From Actinomycetota bacterium (GTDB lineage Bacteria; Actinomycetota; Acidimicrobiia; IMCC26256; PALSA-610), in the NCBI GenBank assembly GCA_030839105.1, contig JAUZEI010000280.1, positions 1 to 8,028 on the forward strand: DNA of 8,028 nt, given 5' to 3'. Below are positions 1 through 6,031 of this stretch, piece by piece. The notes beneath the pieces were generated by a model. That model saw only the letters and a program-made list of their open reading frames with translations. It had not been told where the DNA came from and did not search any database. The translations under genes and the position numbers were made by a program. Position 1 is the stretch's first letter; every line of letters begins with the position of its first letter.

Positions 1-908
1 CGACGTCGAGCCTTGGCGACGCGCGCTTCCTCGATGACCGACGCGGGCACCGGCTTCAGGTCGCGCACGATGCCGACGACGCTCAGCCCGCGCAGGATGT
101 AGTAGGTCGTGTCGATCTGCCACCAGCGGAATCCCTGGCGGGCGGCCCACGGGTAGCGGTGATGGTTGTTGTGCCAGCCCTCTCCGCCGGTCGCGAGCGC
201 GATCAGGAGGGTGTTGCGGCTGGTGTCGGTGGTTTCGTAGGCGCGGCGTCCGAATACGTGCGCAACGGAGTTGACCGTGAACGTGACGTGCCAGAGCAGC
301 ACCGTCGACGCGAAGAACCCGATGAGGAGCCCGCTCCAGCCCCCGATGAGGAAGCAGATCGCGCCCAGGGTCCAGGGCCCGATCCAGTCGTGCTTGTCGA
401 TGAATCGCAGCTCGGGGTACTTCGCGAAGTCGCGGATCTGGCTGCGGTCCGATTCGTTGTAGGCGTCGCAGAGGATCCAGCCGACGTGACTCCACCAGAA
501 CCCGCGTCTGGGGGAGTGGACATCGCGCTCGGTGTCAGAGAAGCGGTGGTGGTTGCGGTGATGCGCGGCCCACCAGAGTGGACCCTTCTGCGAAGCCATC
601 GTCCCGCCGAACGCCAGGACGAACTGCGACAGGCGGTTGAGCCGGTAGCTCTTGTGCGAGAAGTACCGGTGGTAGCCCGCGGTGATGCAGAACATCCGGG
701 TCGTGAACGTCACGACCGCGAGGATCAACGCGGTGCGCGTGACGCCGGTGAAGAACGCGAGGAACGGCAGCAGGTGCAGCGCGAAGAACGCCAGTGAAGA
801 ACGGACGTTGAGCCGGTCCTCGGGGCGTTTGGTCCAAGGGCGCGTCGCGTCCGCATCGACGGCGGTTTCGTCCGTGCGCACTCCGAGACCGGCGAGCGAT
901 GAATTCAC
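1..908 (-). CDS. Membrane fatty acyl-CoA desaturase (delta-9 type), 3' end outside window
   Basis: Introduces a cis double bond into a saturated acyl chain using a di-iron centre, O2 and external electrons, in the cytoplasmic membrane. The visible 302 residues carry all the family's histidine boxes: HRYFSH (80-85), HHRNHH (116-121) and HNNHH (246-250), plus NSVAH (213-217), whose His is a further iron ligand in stearoyl-CoA desaturases. Hydrophobic stretches lie at about 38-72 and 180-215, the paired transmembrane pattern expected. The start is GTG at 908-906, preceded by AGGAG (913-917) with a 4-base gap. The N-terminal 30 residues are polar and variable, as usual. The reading frame is open at base 1, so the C-terminus is missing; the family is usually around 300-330 residues, so little should be lost. 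It is separated from the upstream small gene by a hairpin, so it probably has its own promoter. The electron donor and chain-length specificity cannot be read here. Confidence 0.95.
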   Translation of the reverse strand, partial: MNSSLAGLGVRTDETAVDADATRPWTKRPEDRLNVRSSLAFFALHLLPFLAFFTGVTRTALILAVVTFTTRMFCITAGYHRYFSHKSYRLNRLSQFVLAFGGTMASQKGPLWWAAHHRNHHRFSDTERDVHSPRRGFWWSHVGWILCDAYNESDRSQIRDFAKYPELRFIDKHDWIGPWTLGAICFLIGGWSGLLIGFFASTVLLWHVTFTVNSVAHVFGRRAYETTDTSRNTLLIALATGGEGWHNNHHRYPWAARQGFRWWQIDTTYYILRGLSVVGIVRDLKPVPASVIEEARVAKARR

Positions 909-958
909 GCTGCTCCTGACGAGAGCCGTCGGCCCCGGTACGAGACGTCAGATGTCGG

Positions 959-975
959 CGGGAACTGTATTCCCG
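959..975. promoter_or_regulatory. Inverted repeat upstream of the desaturase gene, possible operator
   Basis: CGGGAA-N5-TTCCCG is a perfect 6-bp inverted repeat with a 5-base spacer, centred 59 bases upstream of the desaturase GTG. On the minus strand the spacer region reads TACAGT (964-969), a -10-like hexamer (TAnnnT), although no convincing -35 element sits at the right distance. The geometry would suit a dimeric repressor covering the promoter, which is common for desaturase control. Promoter and operator roles are inference from position and symmetry only. Confidence 0.35.
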
Positions 976-988
976 ACCGATCGGAGAT

Positions 989-1012
989 GCCGCTTCTTCG
1001 GGAAGAGGCGGC
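989..1012 (-). terminator. Hairpin immediately after the small SHOCT-like gene, probable terminator
   Basis: The arms GCCGCTTCTTC and GAAGAGGCGGC pair over 11 bp with one G-T wobble and only two unpaired bases between them, or a four-base loop if the innermost pair opens. The hairpin begins directly next to the TAG stop (1013-1015) of the small gene on the minus strand. No T-run follows (the minus strand continues ATCTCCGA), which is not unusual in high-GC actinobacteria. It would isolate the desaturase from upstream transcription. Confidence 0.6.
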
Positions 1013-1288
1013 CTATTCGGACAGTCGAGCGGTGAGGAGAGCCATCAGCTCGGTCTTCTCTTCGTCGAAGTCCTCGAACGTCATCTGTCCGTCGTCGTAC
1101 TTCTCGTGCATGGCCGCGATGCGCTCGATGAGCTCGTCAGTGGTCGCCGAGTTCTCGTCGAACTCGACTGCGTCTTCGCTCTCGTCGTCGGGCGACTTGT
1201 CCAGGCGGCGTTCCCGCTTGGCCGCGGCCTTGGCCTGCTTCGACCGTTCGCGCTCTCGCTTGTTCGATGTCGTTCGTCGTGTTGCCAT
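1013..1288 (-). CDS. Small charged protein with SHOCT-like C-terminal segment
   Basis: A 91-residue protein of unknown role in three parts. Residues 1-28 are very basic (12 Lys/Arg, including NKRERERSKQAK). Residues 29-52 are acidic and probably disordered (11 Asp/Glu, one Lys). Residues 52-86 form a predicted two-helix unit, LIERIAAMHEKYDDGQMTFEDF and on through EEKTELMALL, with the spacing of the SHOCT short C-terminal domain (L..L..L...G.hT..EF...K..LL). SHOCT-like segments are thought to act in oligomerisation or scaffolding. No signal peptide or membrane segment is seen. The ATG at 1288 has a good ribosome site, AGGGG (1294-1298), 5 bases upstream. The gene lies divergent from the acyl-CoA synthetase with a 203-bp spacer and upstream of the desaturase on the same strand, but the hairpin after its stop argues against co-transcription. 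The basic head could bind nucleic acid or ribosomes; that is a guess. Confidence 0.75.
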   Translation of the reverse strand: MATRRTTSNKRERERSKQAKAAAKRERRLDKSPDDESEDAVEFDENSATTDELIERIAAMHEKYDDGQMTFEDFDEEKTELMALLTARLSE

Positions 1289-1491
1289 ATCGTCCCCTCA
1301 TCCGGCGGCGAGAGCGCAGGACCGGCCGGCGCGCGCTCGCAAGATGATCGAAAGTTTTTGTCAGCCGGTCGTGGGAGGGTGGCGGTGGGAGGCCAGGATC
1401 GCCCACACGGCTGCACCTACAGCCTAGGCGCTCGGCACCCCGTTTCTCGGACACGGCGGCCCCGGCCACCGAGGAAGGGCAGGTCAGCTCT

Positions 1492-2994
1492 GTGACGCTC
1501 GCAACACTGCTCCTGGAGCATCCGTTCCCCGACGACGTCCCACTGTTGCACTCCGCGGACACGACCCTGACCGCGGGCGCCGCCCGAAGGGACGCCCGGG
1601 ACGTCGCGGCGACGCTGCGGAAGGCCGGGGTCGGACCGGGTCACGCGGTGGCGGTCCAGCTCCCGAACGGGCCCGCAGCGATCACCGCGATGTTCGGGGT
1701 CTGGTTGGCCGGGGCCGTGTTCGTTCCCGTCAATCCGCGCTCGCCGGAGCGGGAGCTGCAGAGCATCCTCGACGCGACCCGCCCGGCCGTGCTGTTGGCG
1801 GGGGCAAACGAGCGCGACACGCCGGAGCTGCTCGCCGATGCGCGGGTGTACGACCCCGGTGTCGCGTTCGTGACCTGGACATCGGGGACGACCGGCGCGC
1901 CGAAGCCGGTGCTGCACACGCACACGAACTACCTCGAGTTGCTCGACCGGGTGCTCGCGCCGTTGCGCGGGTCCCGCCCGCAGGGCAACGCGGACGGCCG
2001 GCGCACACCGAACCTCGTGCCGGTGTCGCTGGCGTTGAACGCCGGCATCTACAACGTTTTGTTCGGGCTCCGCGCCGGCGCCGAGGTGGTGGTGATGGAT
2101 CGTTTCGAGCCCCGCACATTCGCGGAACTCGTGGGTCGGTTCTCGATTCGCTCGACGGTGCTCCCGCCTGCGGCAATGGCGATGTTGTCGGACGACCCGA
2201 CCGTGGTTGATCTCGCGCCCCTGCGCTACGTGCGCAGCATCACCGCGCCGCTGTCGCCATTGCAGGCGCGCCGCTTCGGGGCCAAGTTCGGCATCGTCGT
2301 GTTGAACGGCTACGGCCAGGCCGAGATCGGCGAAGTCATCGGGTGGACGGCCGCCGACGCCCGTGAGCATCCCGACAAGTTGGGTGCCGTCGGCCGTCCC
2401 CACCCCGGCGTCTCGATCAAGATCGCCCCCGAACCCGGAGCGCGAGCGACCAGTGAAGTTGGAGCGGCAGCGGAGCCGACCGGACCGAAGGGGCCAGGCG
2501 ACCGACCAACTGATGAGGGAGGCGGAGCGCGAGCGACCAGACAAATCGGACGGCTGCTGGTGCGGCCGCCCTCGACTGCGGTCGGGATCGCGGCGGATCG
2601 GGTCGATGACGAGGGCTACATCGACACCGGAGATCTCGCGCGCGTCGACGACGACGGCTTCGTGTGGATCGAGGGGCGGGCGGGCGATGTCATCAACCGG
2701 GGCGGCAACAAAGTGTTTCCCGAGCACGTCGAGGAGGTGCTGCGCCTGGTGGCGGGCGTGACCGAGGCCGCGGTCGTCGGCGTTCCCGACGAACGGCTCG
2801 GCGAGGTGCCCGTCGCCTACGTCGTGACCGCGTTCGACGTGTCCGACGAAGACCTCGTCGAAGCGTGCCGCGCCCATCTCGCCCCGTACAAGATCCCAGT
2901 CGTCTTCCGGCGCGTCGACGCGTTGCCGAGAAGCGAGGTCGGCAAGGTGCTGCGGCGGGAGCTCGTGCAACGGCAGGCCGAACCGCCGCGCTGA
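1492..2994 (+). CDS. AMP-forming acyl-CoA synthetase / ligase (class I adenylate-forming enzyme)
   Basis: Activates a carboxylic acid to acyl-AMP and then to the CoA thioester in the cytoplasm. The core motifs appear in order over 500 residues: P-loop TSGTTGAPK (130-138), GYGQAEIG (273-280, motif A5), YIDTGD (376-381, A7), GRAGDVINRGGNK (395-407, A8 hinge) and SEVGKVLRR (481-489) with the catalytic Lys at 485. A5 has Ala277 where many relatives have Thr. Start is GTG with AGGT (1481-1484) 7 bases upstream and no nearby ATG; the N-terminus then aligns naturally with the family. At 500 residues it is slightly short for the family even though residues 316-350 are an unusual Gly/Ala/Pro/charged insertion bounded by an 18-bp DNA repeat (separate entry). 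The substrate cannot be told from sequence; the small N-terminal part and nearby oxygenase and reductase suggest a short- or medium-chain, cyclic or aromatic acid. The gene is convergent with the next gene, 15 bases apart. Confidence 0.93.
   Translation: MTLATLLLEHPFPDDVPLLHSADTTLTAGAARRDARDVAATLRKAGVGPGHAVAVQLPNGPAAITAMFGVWLAGAVFVPVNPRSPERELQSILDATRPAVLLAGANERDTPELLADARVYDPGVAFVTWTSGTTGAPKPVLHTHTNYLELLDRVLAPLRGSRPQGNADGRRTPNLVPVSLALNAGIYNVLFGLRAGAEVVVMDRFEPRTFAELVGRFSIRSTVLPPAAMAMLSDDPTVVDLAPLRYVRSITAPLSPLQARRFGAKFGIVVLNGYGQAEIGEVIGWTAADAREHPDKLGAVGRPHPGVSIKIAPEPGARATSEVGAAAEPTGPKGPGDRPTDEGGGARATRQIGRLLVRPPSTAVGIAADRVDDEGYIDTGDLARVDDDGFVWIEGRAGDVINRGGNKVFPEHVEEVLRLVAGVTEAAVVGVPDERLGEVPVAYVVTAFDVSDEDLVEACRAHLAPYKIPVVFRRVDALPRSEVGKVLRRELVQRQAEPPR
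2436..2540 (+). repeat. In-frame repeat-bounded insertion inside the acyl-CoA synthetase gene
   Basis: The 18-mer CGGAGCGCGAGCGACCAG occurs exactly at 2436-2453 and 2523-2540. The copies start 87 bp (29 codons) apart, so both read in the same frame as GARAT(S/R). The whole block is 105 bp, 35 codons, so the reading frame survives. A weaker internal echo of the GGAGCGG/GCGGAG motif (2462-2476) and an inverted pair AGTTGG (2457-2462) / CCAACT (2507-2512) lie inside. The encoded peptide falls where acyl-CoA synthetases normally have a short surface loop between the GRP.PGV segment and the (E/Q)IGRLLVR segment. It resembles intragenic insertion of a small repetitive element, but whether this sequence is dispersed in the genome cannot be seen here. 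Confidence 0.6.
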
Positions 2995-3009
2995 CTCGGA
3001 ACTGCCCCG

Positions 3010-3405
3010 TCAGTCGGCGGGAAGATCGCGCGACGGCTGCGCGGGAGTGTCGCTCATCTCACCGTCGGCGTTGGCGATGCGATCGCGGACCCACGCGAGG
3101 CTGTTGTCGCCCGCGAGCATCGCCACTTCCCATCCGCTCATCACGGCGGTTGCGCGGTCGCGACCGTTCACGACACCGAGCACCTCGACGGTCAGCTGCC
3201 CGTCGGAGACGGGAGTGACGCGCAGGTCGCCGATCACGTCGCTCTGGAGCCCGCCGAGCGGATCGCGCATCGCGTACATCTCACCCGTCGCCTCGACCCA
3301 CGAGACCTGCGTCCGGGCCCCGCCCTCGGTCCAATCAGTCCCGAACTCGAGCTCCTCGGAGTGTCGGCGGCGGGGGTCGGCGCTGTAGAAGTCCTCGAGA
3401 TCCAC
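3010..3405 (-). CDS. Hypothetical protein, 131 residues
   Basis: I do not recognise the family. The protein is soluble-looking, with no signal peptide or membrane helix. It starts MDLEDFYSADPRRRHSEELE, is rich in Asp/Glu, and has a likely beta-rich middle (about 32-90: TQVSWVEATGEMYAM, then DLRVTPVSDGQLTVEVLGVV) followed by a helix near 91-112 (GWEVAMLAGDNSLAWVRDRI). The tail (113-131) is polar and probably disordered. The frame stays open upstream to 3948, but that part runs antisense to the flavin reductase and has no sensible composition. The first plausible start is the GTG at 3405-3403, although no clear ribosome site precedes it, so translation may be leaderless. It is divergent from the reductase (36 bases between starts) and convergent with the acyl-CoA synthetase. 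The divergent pairing hints at shared control with the reductase. Confidence 0.7.
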   Translation of the reverse strand: MDLEDFYSADPRRRHSEELEFGTDWTEGGARTQVSWVEATGEMYAMRDPLGGLQSDVIGDLRVTPVSDGQLTVEVLGVVNGRDRATAVMSGWEVAMLAGDNSLAWVRDRIANADGEMSDTPAQPSRDLPAD

Positions 3406-3441
3406 GGAGCCATTGTGTCGCGTCGAGAGTACGGTCCGGGC

Positions 3442-4608
3442 ATGGGCGCCATCGATCCTTTCGCCCCGGCGGTTCTCGGGCCGATCCGACTGCGCAATCG
3501 GATCATCAAGGCCGCGACCTTCGAAGGGCGTACGCCCAGGCGGGTCGTCACGCCCGAACTGATCGCGTTTCATCGCCGGTTCGCGGCCGGCGGCGTGGGA
3601 ATGACGACCGTCGCGTACTGCGCGGTCACGCGGACAGGAAGCACCGACGGGCGCCAGATCGTCCTCGACCATCCCGAGGTCGGCCGCGGACTGCGTGCAC
3701 TGACGGACGCCGTCCACGCCGAAGGCGCGGCGATCGCCGCGCAGATCGGCCACGCGGGCCCCGTTGCGAACCCGAAGGGCACCAAGTCGCCCGCGCTCGC
3801 TCCGTCGCGCGTATTCAGCCCCCTCGGGATGCGGCGCACGCAGGCGGTGACACCGCGCCAGATCGCGGCGATCGTCGATCAGTACGCGCACGGAGCAGGC
3901 GTATTGCGCGCCGCCGGGTTCGACGCGATCGAAGTGCACATCGGTCACGGCTATCTCCTGAGCGCGTTCCTCTCACCCAAGCTCAACAAGCGCTCCGACG
4001 AGTTCGGCGGGAGTCTCGAGAACCGCGCCCGCTTCTCGCTGGAGGTCGTGCACGCGGTGCGCGCCGCCGCCGGACCCGGCGTCGCGGTGACGGCGAAGAT
4101 CAACATGTCCGACGGCGTGCGCGGCGGGTTCTGGCTCGAAGAGAGCGTGAAGTTCGCGCGCATGCTGGAAGCCGACGGTTCGCTCGACGCTCTCACCCTG
4201 ACCGGCGGCAGTTCGTTCGAGAACCCGATGTATCTCTTCCGTGGGGAAGCGCCGATCGCGGAGATGGCGGAGATGTTTCCGGGTGTGTTGAAGACCGGCA
4301 TCAAGCTCTTCGGCGGGAAGTTCTTCAAGGAGTACCCGTTCGAAGAGGCGTACTTCCTGCCCTACGCGCGGCAGTTCCGGGCAGCGCTGTCGATGCCGCT
4401 CGTGTTGCTCGGCGGCATCAACCGGCTCGGCACGGTGACCCGCGCGCTCGACGACGGCTTCGCGTTCGTACAGATCGGCCGCGCGCTCCTGCGCGAGCCC
4501 GACCTGTTGTCGGCGATGCAGAACGATCCCGAACGCGAGGGTTTGTGCATCCACTGCAACAAATGCATGCCCACCATCTACACGGGCACGCGCTGCGTGA
4601 TTGCCTGA
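3442..4608 (+). CDS. Old Yellow Enzyme family NADH:flavin oxidoreductase ending in a four-cysteine cluster
   Basis: An FMN-dependent TIM-barrel ene-reductase, 388 residues, expected to reduce an activated C=C bond, for example in an enoyl- or dienoyl-CoA or a cyclic enone. Visible family features: N-terminal PFAPAVLGPIRLRNRIIKAA (strand 1), QIGHAG (101-106), the substrate-anion pair in VHIGHG (His166 and His169) followed by the signature FLSPKLNKRSDEFGGSLENR (176-195), the phosphate-binding GGIN (324-327), and IGRALLREPD (345-354). Near the end CIHCNKC (369-375) and Cys385 give C-x2-C-x2-C-x9-C, like the [4Fe-4S] site of 2,4-dienoyl-CoA reductase and trimethylamine dehydrogenase. The chain stops three residues after the last Cys, so the FAD/NAD(P)H domain of those larger enzymes (about 650-730 residues) is absent. 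ATG 3442 is chosen because it fits the family N-terminus; the upstream ribosome site is weak and GTG starts further up are possible. It converges with the oxygenase gene, 33 bases away. Confidence 0.9.
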   Translation: MGAIDPFAPAVLGPIRLRNRIIKAATFEGRTPRRVVTPELIAFHRRFAAGGVGMTTVAYCAVTRTGSTDGRQIVLDHPEVGRGLRALTDAVHAEGAAIAAQIGHAGPVANPKGTKSPALAPSRVFSPLGMRRTQAVTPRQIAAIVDQYAHGAGVLRAAGFDAIEVHIGHGYLLSAFLSPKLNKRSDEFGGSLENRARFSLEVVHAVRAAAGPGVAVTAKINMSDGVRGGFWLEESVKFARMLEADGSLDALTLTGGSSFENPMYLFRGEAPIAEMAEMFPGVLKTGIKLFGGKFFKEYPFEEAYFLPYARQFRAALSMPLVLLGGINRLGTVTRALDDGFAFVQIGRALLREPDLLSAMQNDPEREGLCIHCNKCMPTIYTGTRCVIA

Positions 4609-4625
4609 GCAGGTCGACGACGGCG

Positions 4626-4673
4626 GCGCGACGTCCGGGCGTCAGGCGCTCCCGATCTCGCTGGGCGAGATCG
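4626..4673. terminator. Hairpins at the convergent reductase/oxygenase junction, possible bidirectional terminator
   Basis: Two hairpins sit where the convergent genes end. The first pairs GCGC-GACGT (4626-4634) with GCGTC-AG-GCGC (4639-4649) around a CCGG loop, with a 2-base bulge and one wobble. The second is stronger: CGATCTCGC (4653-4661) and GCGAGATCG (4665-4673), a perfect 9-bp stem with a 3-base loop. It lies just inside the 3' end of the oxygenase gene and codes its residues SISPSEIG. Neither is followed by a T-run. The role is inferred from position. Confidence 0.35.
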
Positions 4674-5913
4674 AGAGGAACTCCTCCAGGTTCTTGTGCA
4701 GGTTGACGATCCGGCACTCCTCGGTCGGCGAGACGACGAAATGCGTGAGTCCGGGTTGGTGCAGGCCGCGCTGACTCCGGCCGAAGTTGGCGAAGTCCTG
4801 GTTGAGGACGAGACCGACGGGCAGTTCGTCGTCCGGCGAGAGCTCGATGTCGATCGGTTTGACGCGCGGGCGCTCCGCCACCGGCGCCACGCGTTCGAAC
4901 GAGAACGCGTCCATGCACGCGTCATCCGAGGTCGCGCCCGGACGCGCCCGCACGATCTGCATCATGTCGGCGAAGACCAGCACCGTGACGTTCGGAAAGA
5001 GGTTGTACTGCGACATGTCGAGGAGCCGGCCGTCGTCGAGGGCCGAGAACCAGGCGTGGCCGGCTTCGACCCCTCGGTCGCGGACGATCCCGGCGATCGC
5101 GCTGCGGATCGTGCCGCCGGCCGGGACGTCGGGCGCGGTTCCGGCGTCGGCCTGCGCGTAGTTACCGACGCGTACGCCCATCACCTCGACGAACGCTTCC
5201 CAGATCTGTTGGTCGTCGGGCGGCTCGCGCAGGCGGGGTGACGCCACGCCGTACGACTGCTGCAGCTTCCCGTGCCGTTCCCAGACGTGCTGCGGACCGT
5301 TGACGTCATCGCACATCGCCAGCATCTCGCGGTGGATGCCCTGCACGTGGTAGGTCTCGCTGAAGCCGTCGATGAGCGTCTTCCAGTTGCACGGCGCCGC
5401 GATCGACACCGCGGCGGTGCACCGGAACTCGTCGACGCGCGCCCACGCGCAGTCGTCGGGCACGGCGCCCAGGAACTCGGGCAACGGTTCGGCGTCTGCG
5501 TCGAGGTTGACGAATACGAGCGGCCCCCACGTGTCGACGCGCACCGGGATCAGGTCGGAATAGTTGTCGAGCGCGCCGAATTGACGCCGCGACGGCACCT
5601 CTCGCAACCGGCCGCGGAGGTCGTACGACCACCGGTGGAACGGGCACCGAAGCTCGCTCAGGCCCGATCCCGTGCCTTCGCACAGCGAACTCCCACGATG
5701 CCGACAGGCGTTCTGGAACGCGCGCAGCTCGAGGTCGTCGCCCCGCACGACGAGCACCGAGATCCGCCCGATGCGGAGCTCGTGGAAGTCTCCCGCGCTC
5801 GCTACGTGATCGACCGAGCACGCGAGTAGCCACACTCTGGGCCAGAGCCGATCGTTCTCGAGGGCGGCAAAGGCGTCGGAGGTGTAGCGGTGCGTTGGAA
5901 TCGTGACCGCCAT
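4642..5913 (-). CDS. Rieske non-haem iron ring-hydroxylating oxygenase, alpha (catalytic) subunit
   Basis: Catalytic subunit of a Rieske oxygenase: electrons pass from a partner to the [2Fe-2S] cluster and on to a mononuclear iron, where O2 is activated to hydroxylate, dihydroxylate or demethylate a substrate in the cytoplasm. In 423 residues I see the Rieske site CRH (Cys70, His72) and CPFH (Cys90, His93) with the standard 17-residue spacing. The iron site follows as NWKTLIDGFSETYHVQGIH (176-194): bridging Asp182, ligands His189 and His194. The third ligand is probably Asp373 in NQDFANFGRSQRGL. Length matches the family (about 400-460). ATG 5913 is chosen over upstream in-frame starts because it aligns with the family N-terminus and has GGGAG (5921-5925) 7 bases upstream. 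No ferredoxin, reductase or beta subunit is adjacent. It is divergent from the importer genes, and tandem palindromes lie 35-64 bases before its start. Substrate not assignable. Confidence 0.93.
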   Translation of the reverse strand: MAVTIPTHRYTSDAFAALENDRLWPRVWLLACSVDHVASAGDFHELRIGRISVLVVRGDDLELRAFQNACRHRGSSLCEGTGSGLSELRCPFHRWSYDLRGRLREVPSRRQFGALDNYSDLIPVRVDTWGPLVFVNLDADAEPLPEFLGAVPDDCAWARVDEFRCTAAVSIAAPCNWKTLIDGFSETYHVQGIHREMLAMCDDVNGPQHVWERHGKLQQSYGVASPRLREPPDDQQIWEAFVEVMGVRVGNYAQADAGTAPDVPAGGTIRSAIAGIVRDRGVEAGHAWFSALDDGRLLDMSQYNLFPNVTVLVFADMMQIVRARPGATSDDACMDAFSFERVAPVAERPRVKPIDIELSPDDELPVGLVLNQDFANFGRSQRGLHQPGLTHFVVSPTEECRIVNLHKNLEEFLSISPSEIGSA

Positions 5914-5947
5914 GCAACCACTCCCGGTCGTTGCTTCGGCACACCTT

Positions 5948-5977
5948 CCGAACTTCGGCGAACCGAACTTCGGCGAA
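5948..5977. promoter_or_regulatory. Tandem 15-bp palindromic repeat upstream of the oxygenase, candidate operator
   Basis: CCGAACTTCGGCGAA occurs twice head-to-tail with no gap (5948-5962, 5963-5977). Each copy contains the 11-bp palindrome CCGAA-C-TTCGG, and a third CTTCGGC lies at 5934-5940. The array is 35-64 bases upstream of the oxygenase ATG, where a promoter and repressor site would be expected. Period 15 is not a whole number of helical turns, so two dimers would bind on different faces, or the direct repeat itself may be the unit read. The function is inferred. Confidence 0.5.
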
Positions 5978-5991
5978 TCGTCGCGTCTTTC

Positions 5992-6003
5992 CCGGGATCC
6001 CGG
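5992..6003. repeat. 12-bp perfect palindrome in the divergent intergenic region
   Basis: CCGGGATCCCGG is its own reverse complement. It sits between the oxygenase-proximal tandem repeats and the importer-proximal repeats. With no loop it cannot form a good RNA hairpin, so if functional it is more likely a DNA-binding site; chance in GC-rich DNA is possible. Confidence 0.3.
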
Positions 6004-6031
6004 CAACCCTGGTGTCCGGCTCTGCTGTCGG

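Noticed and set aside
159..797. 212-residue plus-strand open frame opposite the desaturase
   Set aside because: Shadow frame rich in Glu/Arg/Val; the minus strand shows all histidine boxes of a desaturase.
1371..1392. GTGGGAGG repeated with a 14-bp period in the synthetase/SHOCT spacer
   Set aside because: Only 8 bp long in G-rich DNA; too weak to distinguish from chance. The rest of this 203-bp spacer showed no clear promoter or RNA.
1417..2970. 517-residue open frame on the minus strand opposite the acyl-CoA synthetase
   Set aside because: It is an antisense shadow: His/Arg/Gly-rich without any recognisable motif, while the plus strand has every adenylate-forming motif in order.
3406..3948. 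Upstream extension of the 131-residue hypothetical gene to 312 residues
   Set aside because: The extension is fully antisense to the well-supported flavin reductase and is Arg/Asp-rich with no structure; the GTG at 3405 gives a sensible protein.
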